From Symbiodinium sp. CCMP2592 (taxonomy: Eukaryota > Sar > Dinophyceae > Suessiales > Symbiodiniaceae), in assembly GCA_905221615.1 (NCBI GenBank), contig CAJNDT010006202.1:124001-188000 (forward strand): a DNA stretch of 64,000 bases, written 5' to 3'. The stretch's first letter is position 1, and every line of letters starts with the position of its first letter. Of the stretch, positions 18,089 to 30,476 are shown piece by piece. The notes beneath the pieces were generated by a model. The model was not told the origin of the DNA and did no database searches. It saw only the letters and a list, made by a program, of their open reading frames with translations. A program made the translations under genes and the position numbers.

Positions 18089-18141
18089 GGTTGCAGGAGG
18101 TCTGTGGTGCCATGGAGAGTGCAGCAGCCTCGCCGCGCCAG
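18089..18141 (+). CDS. Candidate mini-exon, function unknown
   Basis: The acceptor gtccttttgag and donor cag|gtgcaa enclose the frame LQEVCGAMESAAASPRQ. It is short and unrecognised; only the splice sites and open frame support it. Confidence 0.25.
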
Positions 18142-18360
18142 GTGCAACTTCAGCTGTCAATGTACCCTTCTGTTTGCTGCTACTGCTCCTGCTGGTGTGG
18201 TTGTTTTTGTTGCTGCTGCTGTCAGTTTGCTCGTGACTGTGAATGCGAATATGAGTGCGATGATGATAGTGAGTATCTGTACGATGACTGTTGTCATTGC
18301 TCGTGTCATCCTCAGGTGCAAGTAGTATTTCGGCCTCCTATGACCACCGTCTTGCTGCAG

Positions 18361-18438
18361 GCATAGTGGGTCGGCTTAAAGAGGTCCTAGGGAAAGACAT
18401 CTCAGCAATAGGTCACTATGCTGACAAGGGCGCCAGAG
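18361..18438 (+). CDS. Candidate mini-exon, function unknown
   Basis: The acceptor cttgctgcag precedes a frame reading IVGRLKEVLGKDISAIGHYA, then DKGAR, with a possible GC donor at 18,439. It looks like an amphipathic helix with a following loop. Family not recognised. Confidence 0.3.
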
Positions 18439-18822
18439 GCTGTGACAGGCCAGGAGTAGGATTTAGGAGAGCTGTTGATCGGGTTTCATGAACGAATCCA
18501 TTGATTCCATCGAGCTTCATGCGGCTCAGCATCATCGGGACCCTTAGGGCCTTAGGGGGTAGGCGGAGCGGGGGCGTAGGGGGCCTTTAAGGAAATATAG
18601 TTTACACCACTGAGGGTGCTTATGAAAGCAAGGGTCCGGGGTTATATGGAGCTTCGCTCTTTCCGAAAGACGGTCAGATGCTGTGCTTATGAGACTTTGT
18701 CCGATTCCATCGGCCTCCGCCGAAGGATGTAGACAGCTCGCCTCCACCCAGCTTTGCCAGCGTCTCTTCGGCTGCACAGGTTCCAAACAGGGGTTTTGTT
18801 CTAAAGTTAGTTCCTTGTTCAG

Positions 18823-18893
18823 AGAGGTCACCGCGCTGCAGGACTTCGGCGGCTGCCCCTACGTGTCGGGCTTTCGCAACCGGGGGCCACGCG
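18823..18893 (+). CDS. Candidate mini-exon, function unknown
   Basis: The acceptor ccttgttcag and donor gtagga flank a frame reading EVTALQDFGGCPYVSGFRNR. Not recognised. Telomere-like repeats begin shortly after the donor. Confidence 0.3.
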
Positions 18894-18962
18894 GTAGGAA
18901 AGCAACCCCTCTAGACGCCCAACTCCGGCAGACAGAACCCCGAAACCCGTAAAACCCCAAGC

Positions 18963-19045
18963 ACTAAAACCTAAATCCTACCCTAAACCCTAAACCCCAA
19001 AACCCCTAAACCCCTAAACCCCCGAAACCCCTGAACCCTAAACCT
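18963..19045. repeat. Degenerate CCCTAAA telomere-like array
   Basis: About ten units of ccctaaa with C-run and A-run variants (ccccaaaa, cccctaaa, ccccgaaa). Confidence 0.9.
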
Positions 19046-19218
19046 TCGCGGATTCCGGACTACAGTACGCTGCAAGATGGAAAAAGGCATTCAAAAAATA
19101 ACAACAAGCCCTAAACCCTCCGAAGCCCTCAACCCTGAGCTGGTCCATCTCAGGCAGTGCTCCGACGGCTCTCTCACTTAGACTCTTGGGCCGGACCATT
19201 GTGGGACTTCTCTCTGCT

Positions 19219-19338
19219 CCCCCGAGCCTCCTAAATTCACTAAGTAAGGACTATACTGTAAATCATAATAGGATCCCTAATATGGTTTAAGGATATTTAA
19301 GGCATATTCGTTAATGAAGGGGTTTTGGAGGCTCTGGG
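19219..19338. mobile_element. MITE-like element, family M3 (copy 1)
   Basis: Ends ccccgagcctcctaaa and ggttttggaggctctggg form imperfect inverted repeats. The interior (ggatccctaatatg, tttaaggcatat) matches the copy at 25,249. Confidence 0.65.
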
Positions 19339-21106
19339 TTCCTGTATCTTCTACTAGAGTGATTAGAATCTGGTTGCTGTTGCTTGTTCTTCATCTGCAC
19401 TTTCCCTTGTTTCGCATGTTGTGCGATTATCACGAACACTGTTTCTCATTCGCTGGTTGTTGGTGCTGTTGTTTTCTCTTAATCTGCTTCTTGCGTGGCT
19501 GTTCGTGCCATGTTGCTGCACTACTGCCCTCGTGGTCGTGTTCATCGCCTGAGGCTGTGGTGTTTGTTGCCCTGGTGTTTGCCGGCTTTTCTGCCAGTCT
19601 CACTCACAAGACGGAACCTTGCGAGTTCCAAAGCCTTAGCTTAAGCCTTATCATTGCTGTTCTGAGCGGTCTAGGGCTAAGGTTTTCTATTGGCTAGTCC
19701 GGGGGTCCTTGTGTGGCGGCTGGCTGCTGTGAGATGGCACTTCGTGCTCCGTGCGTCTGTGTAACCGTTGATTGCGTGTCTTGTGCCCACCCATTGAAAG
19801 AAGTTCCGTGCTGTCTAGATCCTGACATTACGACTAGATTAACTAGGCGGTAAAACCTCAAGCAAACTAGCCGAAGCCTCCGGGATCGTGGAACCTTGTA
19901 ATGCATCATCCGCCGTCCCACAGATGCCATCGAGGAATCGAAGTTCTCCAACCAGATCGCCAGGGCGCAGCAAGAGGCTGGTTCAAACGGGAAGTGTCAA
20001 CAATGACTTTACAGGTAAGGAGTTCAGTATTACTTCGGGCTTGTATGAGCATCCCCAATCTGGAGATGGAATGCATGTGTTCTTACAATGTAACTTATTG
20101 TAAATCTGTTGCGCCTGTGTTCCCCATTCATGCCTTCGATGGTACTTTCATTGCACCGAGTTCCGCATGGAGACAGATCGCCTAGGAAGTTGAAGGATGT
20201 CTCTTATGCCGATATTGTTCAGTGGTGTGTGTGAAAACCCAGCCCTTGTCGCTGTGAACATGAAATGTTGTATTCGTTTCGCATATTGGAACCGCAATGT
20301 CGGATTTGATGCTCTGGTGTGCCTATTGTCCTGAATCGAATGTTTCCCTGCACTTGTTGCCTTGGCGGCGCTAAACCCCAACCCCTGTTTCCATGCGAGA
20401 GGGAAACCCTAAAGCCCGAAACCGTGTGAGCTGATTCTTGACCCAAGCGTCACGGGTCGTGGGCTTGACCTGGACAGGGATGTCTTCTGTATCATGTGAC
20501 ACCCCTACAGTTTTGAGTTGGTAGGCTGTCGGCTGTGGCAGTAGATGGCAAAAATTGCATGACTTCTGAAACAGCAGCAGTTGTCCTGGTGTTGCTCGAT
20601 TGCATGTTTGCGGGGCGACTGTTGCAAAGATGAGCCTTGGTCAAAGATGGGCTGGAGTATTGTGCTAATCGTCTAAGAGTAGTATACTAGTAGTACTATA
20701 CTACTATTATAAAACTATTAGTTCACTTGCTGGCCCGGTGTCGTCGATATGATTGGATGGTGGTTGCATCGAGGACCCCTGTGTCGTTGCGTCACCATGG
20801 GCGGTTGATTTGAAGCCTTGCCTGCTTTGTGCAACTGTGCGAGTAGGCAACCTTCAATTTGGAGTACTGCGATCCCTATACAGTCCTAGTCCAAAGGAAA
20901 CCCTAAACCCGGAACCCTTGAAAGATTCGTGCCAGTTTGTGCGGGTGTTCGTGTCGAAACCACAGCTCCCTGACGATCCTGCATCCTTATCCCGGGTTTA
21001 AAACTTGATGGTTCCCTTATGACCCTCAACCCTAAACGCTTATAGTACCCTTATAGATCCCCCTAAACCCTAAACCCAAGCCGAAACTTGACAAGCAAGG
21101 AGTGAG

Positions 21107-21194
21107 AGTCGAGAGCGAAACCCAGGCGGAGCGGCTCCGCGAGACCACTTTGACCAGGGCGGTGGCGCTGGCGAAGGCCTCCGGGGCTCCGGTG
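21107..21194 (+). CDS. Candidate exon: charged helical segment
   Basis: The acceptor ggagtgag and donor gtg|gtttcg enclose an open frame reading ESETQAERLRETTLTRAVAL, then AKASGAP, a charged helix. A CCCTAAA piece lies just upstream. Family not recognised. Confidence 0.35.
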
Positions 21195-21559
21195 GTTTCG
21201 GGGCTTTGGCGGATTTTTGGAGTATCATTGCTTGTATGACTTTGCTGACTACTAATAGTCAGGTTAATGTCAGCATGAAAAAAATATGAACTAATTGATG
21301 ATTTCAAGCACAAGGTTCCTGGATGGGGGTTTGCAGTAGTTTTCCTGCCGACACCCTCGCAGAGAATCTAAGGCCTCTGGGCTCAGCATACATACGCACC
21401 GGAGTAATGAGATTATGTAATTTTCTTACACCAGCCTTTGATCTGAGCACCTTTAACACTGCAGCCGGCTCAGTACAACCCTAGTCCCTAGATGCCCTTC
21501 GAGGCCCTTTCCTGTTGATGATTGTTGAGCATGAACTGCTGCTCCATCTCTCATCTTAG

Positions 21560-21686
21560 TTTCATGCCACCTGCGGACCATGAACCGCCATCGGGCAAGT
21601 CCGAGCCCCACTCCGGACCGCAACAGGACGCCGCGATGGCAGAGTGCCGAGCCCAGCGGGACATCTTCGAACTCTTGCTTGAGCCG
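21560..21686 (+). CDS. Candidate exon, Pro/His-rich then helical
   Basis: The acceptor ctctcatcttag and consensus donor gtaaga flank 127 nt open in one frame. It begins MPPADHEPPSGKSEP and ends AMAECRAQRDIFELLLEP. The exact placement of a gtaag donor after an open frame is good support; function unknown. Confidence 0.45.
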
Positions 21687-22747
21687 GTAAGATGCGCTTA
21701 GAACAGAGGAGAAGTGGTTGTGTGTATTTAGAAACATTCAGGCATGTCTACAGCAAAGGGGTTTTCCTGTATGTATACACACGTGTTTACATGCTTGCCG
21801 TAGCATCTCTGGATGCCGAATCTTAAAATCTGTAGACTCTCTGCTGCACTTCCGCCGGCAGCGATCGCCCGAGCCTTCGTACATGTACATAGAAACAGAA
21901 CGAAACTTTGCAAAGAACAGCTCAATAAGCGCTCGAAAGACGAAAACAGGTTAACAAGAAGAGTATGTGTTCGCAGAGACCTACATACCTTTACCGTTAT
22001 CTGTATCCATATCTATATGCTTTATCCACAGCCACATCCGTGACCAGATTTACCTCAATGTCTGTTGTTCAGACATGTGGATGTGCATGTATGTGCTTCT
22101 TGCATCTACACACTAGCTACGATGTACATAAAGGTTTGTCCACCTAAACTCGCCAGCCCAAATCAGCCCAGACCAGAGAATCCAGCCCGCTGCAACGACC
22201 TAAACTCTGTCTCGTGAAAGTGCACCTAGGGGCCCGGCCTGCAGGTTCTGACCCTGGTTCAAACGGGGCTTGTTCATTAAGGTCTACGTTAGGCATTATT
22301 AATATTTGCAGGCACATCCCCGCACACCTGCATGCGCATACCTGCATCAATGTATGCCTGCTTGTCTACATCTATGTATGCATGTATGTATATGAAGATG
22401 AGTGTGTATGTGTAGGCATGCATGTTTGTATGCATGTATCTCCCCAGCTGCCCAGGTTTTCGTTTATTGTGAAGGGCATGTCCGAGGTGTTGCAATCGCG
22501 GCTCGGCACAGCTCGGCTTCCCTTTTCGTGCCAGGCTTCAGCGTGCAAGCCCCCCAAAACGTTGTGCCTGTGCATGTGGGACTTGGGCACCCTGATCTAA
22601 GACCTAGGCCTGTAAAGTGGAGCCCATATGGCAACAGCTCCAAAGGCGACAGAACTTCAACCCTAAACCCGCTGCCGAGGCAGTTGCGCAGAATGGACCA
22701 CCTCGAGGTGCGACCGAAGCCGGGGATGCTGCAATGAACCATCTCAG

Positions 22748-22852
22748 AGAGCCCAATACCCCTTAATCAAGGAATAGACCTTAAATAATAAGGGGATTCA
22801 TATTTTGATTTAAGTCATACTCCTTTATTAAAGGGGTATTGGGCTCTCTGGG
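22748..22852. mobile_element. MITE-like element, family M3 (copy 2), with flanking direct repeat
   Basis: Inverted ends agagcccaataccccttaat and its near-exact complement bound 105 bp. The 8-mer catctcag flanks it on both sides (22,740-22,747 and 22,853-22,860), consistent with a target-site duplication. Confidence 0.8.
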
Positions 22853-22860
22853 CATCTCAG

Positions 22861-23968
22861 GAGAAAGGCGGGGGAAACTTTCGTCGCCCGAGTTAGTGGA
22901 AATGAGGCCCAAAGCCCCGAACCCTCAGAGATCTGGTCACCACAGTAGCATTTTCTGAGCGAGGCAGCCATGATGCAGGATTGCGCAGGGTCGGCTCGAT
23001 GCGGTGTCGTGAACCACTCCCTCTCGAGAGCCTTCATTTTGGGTTCATAGCCTTTTGGGCCTTTAGGCCGATACGCACAGTGTAGCTCGTAAGATAATGC
23101 GTATTGTGTGTACTTAGCCTCAGCATCTCGCCGCGAGTGCGATGTGCTAGGGGATTCTGGCCGGGCGAGCACTAATCAAGCCTGTGGAAAAGGCCGATAC
23201 GCACAAGGGCCTGCCCTCATCCTGATCTTCTTGGTGGCCGTCGTGGTCATCGTCATCGCCACCCACACACCACTACCACCACCACCACCACCATTTACCG
23301 CCAGCGCCATATCCTCTTCCTCCTACTCTTCCCTCCCGTCGTCCCTGCACTCATGCCCGTCCTCCCGAGAAGCCTTGAAGCGGGAACCCTGGAGCAAAAA
23401 AACCCCGAAACCTAGCTCAAACTGAAAAGCTTGAATGCACAAACAGGCAGGACAAGAGCCCGTTCTGGAAAGTTCCACAGACCAGTGGCCCAGTACCTCC
23501 AGAGTCAGTGGAGCTGAAGCCCCTGACACCCAGTTACACCAGGTGCCTTAAACCCTAAACCCGAAGCGTGGAAAGAAGGGTGTGATTTTTTCGACGTCGA
23601 AAGAAACCCCGAGGCGAAACGACCCTTAAGGCACGTAAGAACTGCCTTGATGTCCACAGTAGTAATGCTATGTTATAGCAGTAGTAATAGAACAGTAATA
23701 GTATGTCCAAGCCTTCTTGGCTGCAGAGCTCAAACCCCAGAAAGGCAACTGCCCCCGGCTTCAGGCTCAGTGGCGCGAGGCGGAGCCACTGCATTGGTCA
23801 AAGGTGCGTTTGGGCTTAGGGTTTGGGCTTCAGGTTTCGGACTGCGGTTCCTCCAGCCTGGCCTCAAGTACGGTTCTGCTGATGCCTCTGATATACTCTG
23901 ATGATGCTGCGGCTGGTGGTGGTCTCGGTGGTGATGGTGGTGGTGATGGTGGTGGTGTATGTGTTGCC
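22861..23968. other. Spacer without supported genes
   Basis: Short CCA microsatellite (about 23,272-23,294), a CCCTAAA piece (about 23,551) and a GGT-rich stretch before 23,960. A minus-strand frame (22,828-23,172) looks partly protein-like but runs into the MITE at 22,748-22,852. Confidence 0.4.
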
Positions 23969-24078
23969 CATGTGGGTAGTTGTCAAAAATACGGTCCCTT
24001 TTTGGGTCCCTATTGTAATACGGCACCTAAATATCCAGGGCACCCAAAAAGGGACCCTAATTCTGACAACCACCCATG
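23969..24078. mobile_element. MITE-like element, family M1 (copy 2)
   Basis: Ends catgtgggtagttgtca and tgacaaccacccatg are inverted repeats. The interior ggtccctttttgggtccc and gcacccaaaaagggaccc form the inner palindrome. Confidence 0.85.
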
Positions 24079-24352
24079 TAGCTCCGAGAACTTGACTTGG
24101 AACTTTACCCGCCTCGTCTCCTGCCTGGTTTGTGGCTTCCTTGTTTGGAGTCGGGCTGCTGTCTCCACAGATTGGGGGGGCTGCTTGTCGCTGCCGAGCT
24201 CCAGCCTAATAAAGGAACCTTAGTAGCTACCTATACTTTTTTGGGGGGGTTTCTGATGATAACTATAGTATCAAGGGCCCCAAGACCCTTTTCTAATTTT
24301 AACGCTACGCCGCCCGCCTCGGCTGTGTAGCGGCAGGGCGAGGGGGCGGTCG

Positions 24353-24401
24353 ATGTTTTTTTATGCCAGGGTGTTGATAGGAAGTGCCAGGAAAACGGGC
24401 A

Positions 24402-24447
<46 letters not shown>

Positions 24448-25060
24448 GGGGGAACCCAGCTATCCCTTGACGGATCCCTTTAAAGGGAACCCTATTCTAA
24501 TTGTTAGGGCCCTTACAGTACGCAGCCTTACGCGCTTGGCCGGAGGTCCCAGGCCCGAAGCCATCCCGGCGAGGTCCCCGTGCAGGACTGCGACACCACC
24601 AGCATCCAGGGCCGCCTCTGCCAAGTCGAGGCGCCACGGAGCTGGTGGTCTTCGAAAACCGATGCGGATCTTCACGATGTATGTTGCTGATACTTGTCGT
24701 CTTGATCATAATCATGATCTGAGCTGGCAAGGGGTCTGGTGCAGAATCTGTAGCGAGGCCTTTCAGGGAGAGATCTTCGTTCCAAAAATTCTCCAGATGC
24801 ACTTGCCGAAAGATCTGCTTTTTTGTGATATTCCGGTCCCTCTCCGTGCCTGTGGTCCCCACCATCCCGACATAGACATAAATCGCGCGGTTGGAAAAGG
24901 CTCTGCACTCAAAAACCGTGCGTGGACACGGGAATACATCAAAGGTCCATTCGTTCTGCGCAGCTCCCGAGATGAGCCTCAGAGCTCATCATGTCCAAGG
25001 GGGAAGCAAAGCGTGCCCGAAATCCAACACTTTGTGTGCTCTGGCCTGAATAGCTGCTGA
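24353..25060 (+). other. Long open frame of uncertain status
   Basis: A 235-codon frame runs through the poly-G tract, so the first part is artefactual. The second half (about 24,720-24,960) reads more like protein, with a CRIC pair and IFVPKILQMHLPKDLLFCD. It has no recognisable domain and no clear splice sites. Could be chance. Confidence 0.2.
24403..24446. repeat. Uninterrupted poly-G tract, 44 nt
   Basis: Forty-four consecutive G, followed by A and five more G. The length is uncertain because homopolymers are error-prone in assembly. Confidence 0.9.
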
Positions 25061-25248
25061 GCGTTACATAAGCGACAGCCGGACAGCCTCCATTGACACT
25101 CGCAAGTATCTGCAAGTGCTGCAAAGAGGATGATAGTGATGATAATGATGATAATGATGATGCTTCTGACAACAGGACGAGTTGCTTCGGAGCTTGAGCT
25201 GTACGTATGCAGACTTCTCCGATCAAGCCCAGATCGGAAACGGTTAAT

Positions 25249-25433
25249 CCCAGAAGCTCCAAAATCTGTAACTTAAGGAATATGCCTTAAACGACTCCTT
25301 AAATTATGTCAGGATCCCTAACATGATTTAAGGCACATTCCTGAATTCCCTAAAAGATCCCTTGAAGGAACCCTTTAAAGGAAGCCCATTAAAGGTGCAT
25401 TCCTTAAAGAGGGGGGGTTTTGGAGTCTCTGGG
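25249..25433. mobile_element. MITE-like element, family M3 (copy 3, long)
   Basis: Ends cccagaagctccaaaat and ttttggagtctctggg are inverted repeats. The interior contains ttaaggaatatgcctta, ggatccctaacatg and several ccctttaaagg blocks. Confidence 0.7.
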
Positions 25434-26785
25434 AAGGTGCCTCTGCGGGACTTCGAAGCCGGCCTCCCGGGCCGCCTTTGCCAGGTGGAGGCGCGGAGCC
25501 GGTCGGGTTTCAAACACTGGATGAATTCTGCGAGCTGTTTTTCTTTTTTTTCTGGCATCCGATCTTAGGATGATACCGGAAAGGTGAGGATGTATGTGGT
25601 GACGCCGGCGTCGGCTGCTGCCGCTTGTGCTTCAGGTGGTGATAAAGATGTTGGACAGCCGTGATGATTTCGATACTAGCCAGCTGCAGCACTACATGCA
25701 GATGGTACAGTAATCAGATAGAGTGCGACCAGGTTCTCGCCAGGAAGCTAGCCCGAACCCTCATACTCCAGTACGCAAATCTTCAACGCCTCTGGTTTTA
25801 TGCACTGAAACCTGAAACCGAAATGCCGAGACACTCAACCCTTTACAGAGGCATTCAGGTTCTTGGGCATCCCAAACTCAGATAGTTATGGAGATCGGAA
25901 ACCTCTAGGCTTTGTTTCGCTTTTGCGCAGTGCTTGCAAGAGCGATGTACTTCGGTAGCTTCCTAAATCCTGAACGCGCTTGGTATGCTCTTCTGCAGAC
26001 AGGAGCTGCTAGAACGGTGCTGTCAACACGAAGAGGCGGGGCGGAGTTAGGAGTCTAGATTTTCCAGAAGTAGACTTTTTTTGTAAGGCTTCGGTAGGAG
26101 CTAAGAGGGTTTGGGGCTTCGGCGGTTGTTGTGGTTCAGACGGGGTCTCCTTTCTGGACTTTGGGGCTCTTTCCGGATTTTGGTTTTCTGTTAGACCGTT
26201 GGGTGCTTATGGGTTGCCAGAGTCACGGTTTCCCATCGGGTCTGGTTGTGTGTTCTTCGCCCGCTCTGCATGCTACATACCAAGCGATGCTTAAGGACCT
26301 TTATTAATACATGGCTTGGAATCTTGAGCCGAACATCGATGGTGTTGGGGTTCAGGGAGGCCTGGAGTGCAAAAGAGGAGTGGTTCAGACTGTTGGTGGT
26401 AGGGTTTTCGAGACAGGTTGGCCTGTTACGGAAAGACCCAAGAGTTAAACCCTAAATTCTATGTAAATCTACAGCGCGTGTCGGCGAAGTGGGTGGACAC
26501 AAAACCCTACGCCCGAAACCCTAAGCCGTTTTGGGAATGGAAGCCAGCATCAAGTTTGTCAGAAGAGTTGTGGTCGCAATTAAAGAAGCCAATACTGCTA
26601 TGACTTTAGAACAAGAAAACTGCATATTATAGCAGCACCGAGCGCAGCAGAGACAGTTTCACATCTGGCTAGCATTGAAAAAAGCGAAGGCTGTGAGAGT
26701 AGCCGAATCGGACATGCACAGCCTAACAGCGACAGCAGCTGTGAGAGTCGTCGACGTAGAGTCGCAGTCGCAGTCGTGGTCGTGT
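25434..26785. other. Spacer without supported genes
   Basis: Contains a block gccaggtggaggcgcgga (about 25,480) similar to the tandem units at 13.6 and 15.2 kb, and a CCCTAAA piece (about 26,447). No supported exon. Confidence 0.4.
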
Positions 26786-26893
<108 letters not shown>

Positions 26894-27559
26894 AGTAGCA
26901 GTCAGTAGTACGAAGTGCAGAGATCTGCCGCGACAGGCTCTGGGCTCGGAGCTCCTGCAGCTTACAAAGAGGTGCTGGCGGATTTGTCTTGCTGTGGGAG
27001 TGAGGGCTTAGGGCTAAGATATCGGCATCGAGGGATGTATGACATTTTGATTCTTCTCTCTTGAAGTTGCAGAGCCTCGGGTTGTGGGCTTGTGGGGCCC
27101 TAGGCCCCTGCATCCCGAGCGTGCCGAAACCCGTAGAACCCCATTGCAAATCTAGAAGCGTATATACGTAACTCTCCAACTTACACACTGTATTCAGCTC
27201 AGGGCTGAGGTTCGTTTGCTCTGGGAAGGCTTCTCGAAGTGGAGCTTGTGCGCGATGCCGCCTCGCAAAGTGCGGCCAAAGATGTAGGAGGCGGCCCTGC
27301 TGCGCAAAGCATGTAGGATGTTGGGTGGTTGGTCTGAGGAGTCTAGGGTCGAGTGCATGTTTGGCAGTTCAGGCTTTACGGGTTCAGGGATACTGATCAG
27401 GGATCGATTTCTTGAGGGAGCAGATTTTCTGATTTAGAGATCCGTGGTTTAGGAGTTCCAGGGTCTCAGGTATTGTCAGGTCTGTCTACAAGGGTTCAAA
27501 GATCTAGTTGTGGGCGCAGAGAAATGCACAAGTAAGCTTGGCATCAAAATTATCGTCGC

Positions 27560-28960
27560 CACCAACACCCCTCATCGTCGTCATCATCACTATTACTGTT
27601 GTTACTGCCGTGGATTCGTTATCATCATTGTCATGGCCATGAATGTCGCCGTCACCAGCCATTTCCGTCACCACCGTCACAACCATCAGCATCATCGTCA
27701 CCATCATTATCATCATTACCATCATCACTATCACCATTATTATTATCATCTTCATCGGCAACAACACAACCACTTTCAACAACAACAACAACAACATCAT
27801 CATCATAATCGCTACGGCCACCAGCATGAACACCCTCACCACCCCATGATCAGCCGCGTCATGGGTTTGGTTGATGACCTTGCCCGGTGGTTTGTAATGG
27901 CTTAAGTCCACGGCAGAGGGGGACTTCAAAGGCTCGTTGCCCATCCTCACAGATTGGCCAGTTTTTCACGGAAAGAGCAAATCTCAGTCGAGGCCACGGT
28001 GAGCAGGAAGCAAACATGGAGGCCATGTTGTCGCTCCTCGACAGCACATGCTGGATCTAGCAAGTTCTCTGTGATGCTTGGAAGCTAGAGGGTGTTGAAA
28101 ACCGCATAACTGACAACAAACAGGCACCTCGCGCACCAGAAAACCGACCCAAAATACAGTTGGAGGAGGAGCAGTACCATGGCAGTACACGCATGTACGA
28201 ATAACCACATTGACAGATACTGACACAAAGTAAAATATTTACACACCAAGACGGCAAGTTCTCATGATGGAACCATGAGGCTCCGTCTCTTGAATCTGGA
28301 GCAGCGTGCTTTAGATACTGCAAGCATCCGGAACCGCACCGGACATGATGCTGAGACGACACCGACGAGGACAACCATGATGCTACTGATGGCAGTGATG
28401 ATGATTCTGGATTGGTTATTTTCCTAAGTGTTATTTATTACTATTGCTGCGGTTATTGTGGCTCTTTCTATCGCTATTGTTGCTTATCATTGTTACTTTG
28501 TTACTACTCTTCCTCGCTATTTCCATTATTTTTTATTGCTGCTATCATTGTTAAAATTATTACTATCATTATTCTTCTGACTGTATAGCATGCTCATTTT
28601 AGCATTTCCTTGTGCTACTTCTTAATGTTGTTCTCGTTATGGTTGTTATTATGGTTACGATTCTTCATTTCTGTTAGACTTATGGTTATTCTTGTGATTA
28701 TGGTGATGACTGCCGCTGTTGTTGTTGTTGTTGTTGTTGTTGTCGTTATTATTGATGTTATTATTTTAGTTTTTTGTTATATCTAGTGTTTTGTTCTTGT
28801 CATTATATTCACGGTATTTCCATTATCATATCTGTTGTCGCTTTTGTTTTCGCTGTGCTTACTATTGCTTCTGTTGTTGCAGATTTTCTTCTTATCTTTA
28901 TCAGCATTAGTGGTATTGTTATTACTGCCAATACAACTATACATACTTAACCCTTTTTGG
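27560..28960. repeat. Degenerate trinucleotide-rich region
   Basis: cat/atc/acc repeats at about 27,560-27,830 and att/tgt repeats at about 28,430-28,940. No supported gene. Confidence 0.8.
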
Positions 28961-29423
28961 TTAGTGCTACAGTTTTCCGTTGCCATCAGATATGTACGTA
29001 TGTAAGCATGTTGGTGTTGTTGTCGCGGCTACTGTTGCCTGTTGCATGTTATACCGTGTATGTTTTATACTGTTTGTGGTTCGTCGTGTGTTGCAGCAAC
29101 TCTCACAGCCAGCAAATCTCCATCGCCGCGCCAAGGTCCATGCAGCTGAAGATCGATGTTCTGCAGGAGGCGCTTCCGACTTGAGCCTGAACAGCCCCCA
29201 GCCTCGGCACTTTTAATATACAGGGACCTAAATCATTAGAATATGGTTTGAGGCCCATTACACTATATTTTTTTATAGCACCAAAATAGCATAGGTACTT
29301 ATTAGGGCTCTATATTAGAGCCTTGGTTCCCAGCCTCATCTCTGGTAGTCCACCCTGGGCTGCGCTCGAGACCTCTCAGAGTCCGCAGCTTCGGAGTTGT
29401 CGGCATTGGACCGCCAAACCACC

Positions 29424-29446
29424 TAAACCCTAAACCCTAAACCCTA
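29424..29446. repeat. CCCTAAA telomere-like repeats
   Basis: Three perfect units (ctaaaccctaaaccctaaac). Confidence 0.9.
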
Positions 29447-29819
29447 GTCGAAGCCCGCTTGCACTTTTGTTCAGGGCTTTTGAGAACACACCCCTGGCAA
29501 GATCCGCTGAGTCACTTGCATGAGTCCCAATATCTGTTTCCTGCAGCACGAAGGATTCCCGGTACGTACCCTGCACTGCTTCCATCCTGACGGGTGTTGT
29601 GAGATGCCGGAGCGACTTCAAGTTTGGGTCGCAACACCCCGAGGTTCCCCAGAGCCTGAGGCACAAAGCTCCTCGCCCTTTTTTGCAACCGCAGAGGACG
29701 CCCGCGATCTTCAAGCGAGGGTGGAGGCTCAAGAGGAAAGAGGCCCTTGTGGCTGTGAAACGTTCGCGGTGAGGCGGTTGAGGTCATGTATAATGTATAT
29801 ACCACTTCGATTGTCACTG

Positions 29820-30025
29820 CGACTGCAACTGCTGCTGCTACTGCTGCTGCTACTTACGACGACGACTACTACTACAACTACTGCTGCTCCAACCTACTCC
29901 GGCTCCTACTGCTACCGCTGCTACTGCGACGACGACCACTACAACTGATACATAAATCTTGATTTGCTCTATTGTTTAATATCGAGCCCTAACTATAAAC
30001 AGTTTTGGCGACTGTTGAAATCGAC

Positions 30026-30085
<60 letters not shown>

Positions 30086-30098
30086 GTACTACTACTAG

Positions 30099-30169
<71 letters not shown>

Positions 30170-30235
30170 GTACTACTACTGCTACTACTACTACTGCTGC
30201 TACAACTACTACTACTACTACTACTACTACTAACC
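29820..30235. repeat. (TAC/TGC)n microsatellites
   Basis: tgctac/gacgac repeats at 29,820-29,945 and a long (tac)n tract at 30,027-30,235. Confidence 0.95.
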
Positions 30236-30394
30236 GTACTGCTGCTAACAATGATGGTAATGACATCAGAGGTGAAAACAGTCTGCCGATGAAACTTGCA
30301 CTGCTTGACAGAACACTCTCAGATGGGGCCTTTCAAACAACTGTCAACTATTTTCCTCCGCGTGAAATCCAGTCGGTGTTAATTTGTTGTGCAG

Positions 30395-30476
30395 CTCTTC
30401 CTTTTCCTAGAATTGCTGGACTTCTCGAGTGTGTTGTCGACTCGTTACTCGAGGAGCTGTCAGGGAGGCGTGCCAG
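30395..30476 (+). CDS. Candidate mini-exon: amphipathic helix
   Basis: The acceptor ttgttgtgcag and donor cag|gtgggt enclose a frame reading LPFPRIAGLLECVVDSLLEE, then LSGRRA. Helical and acidic. Family not recognised. Confidence 0.35.
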
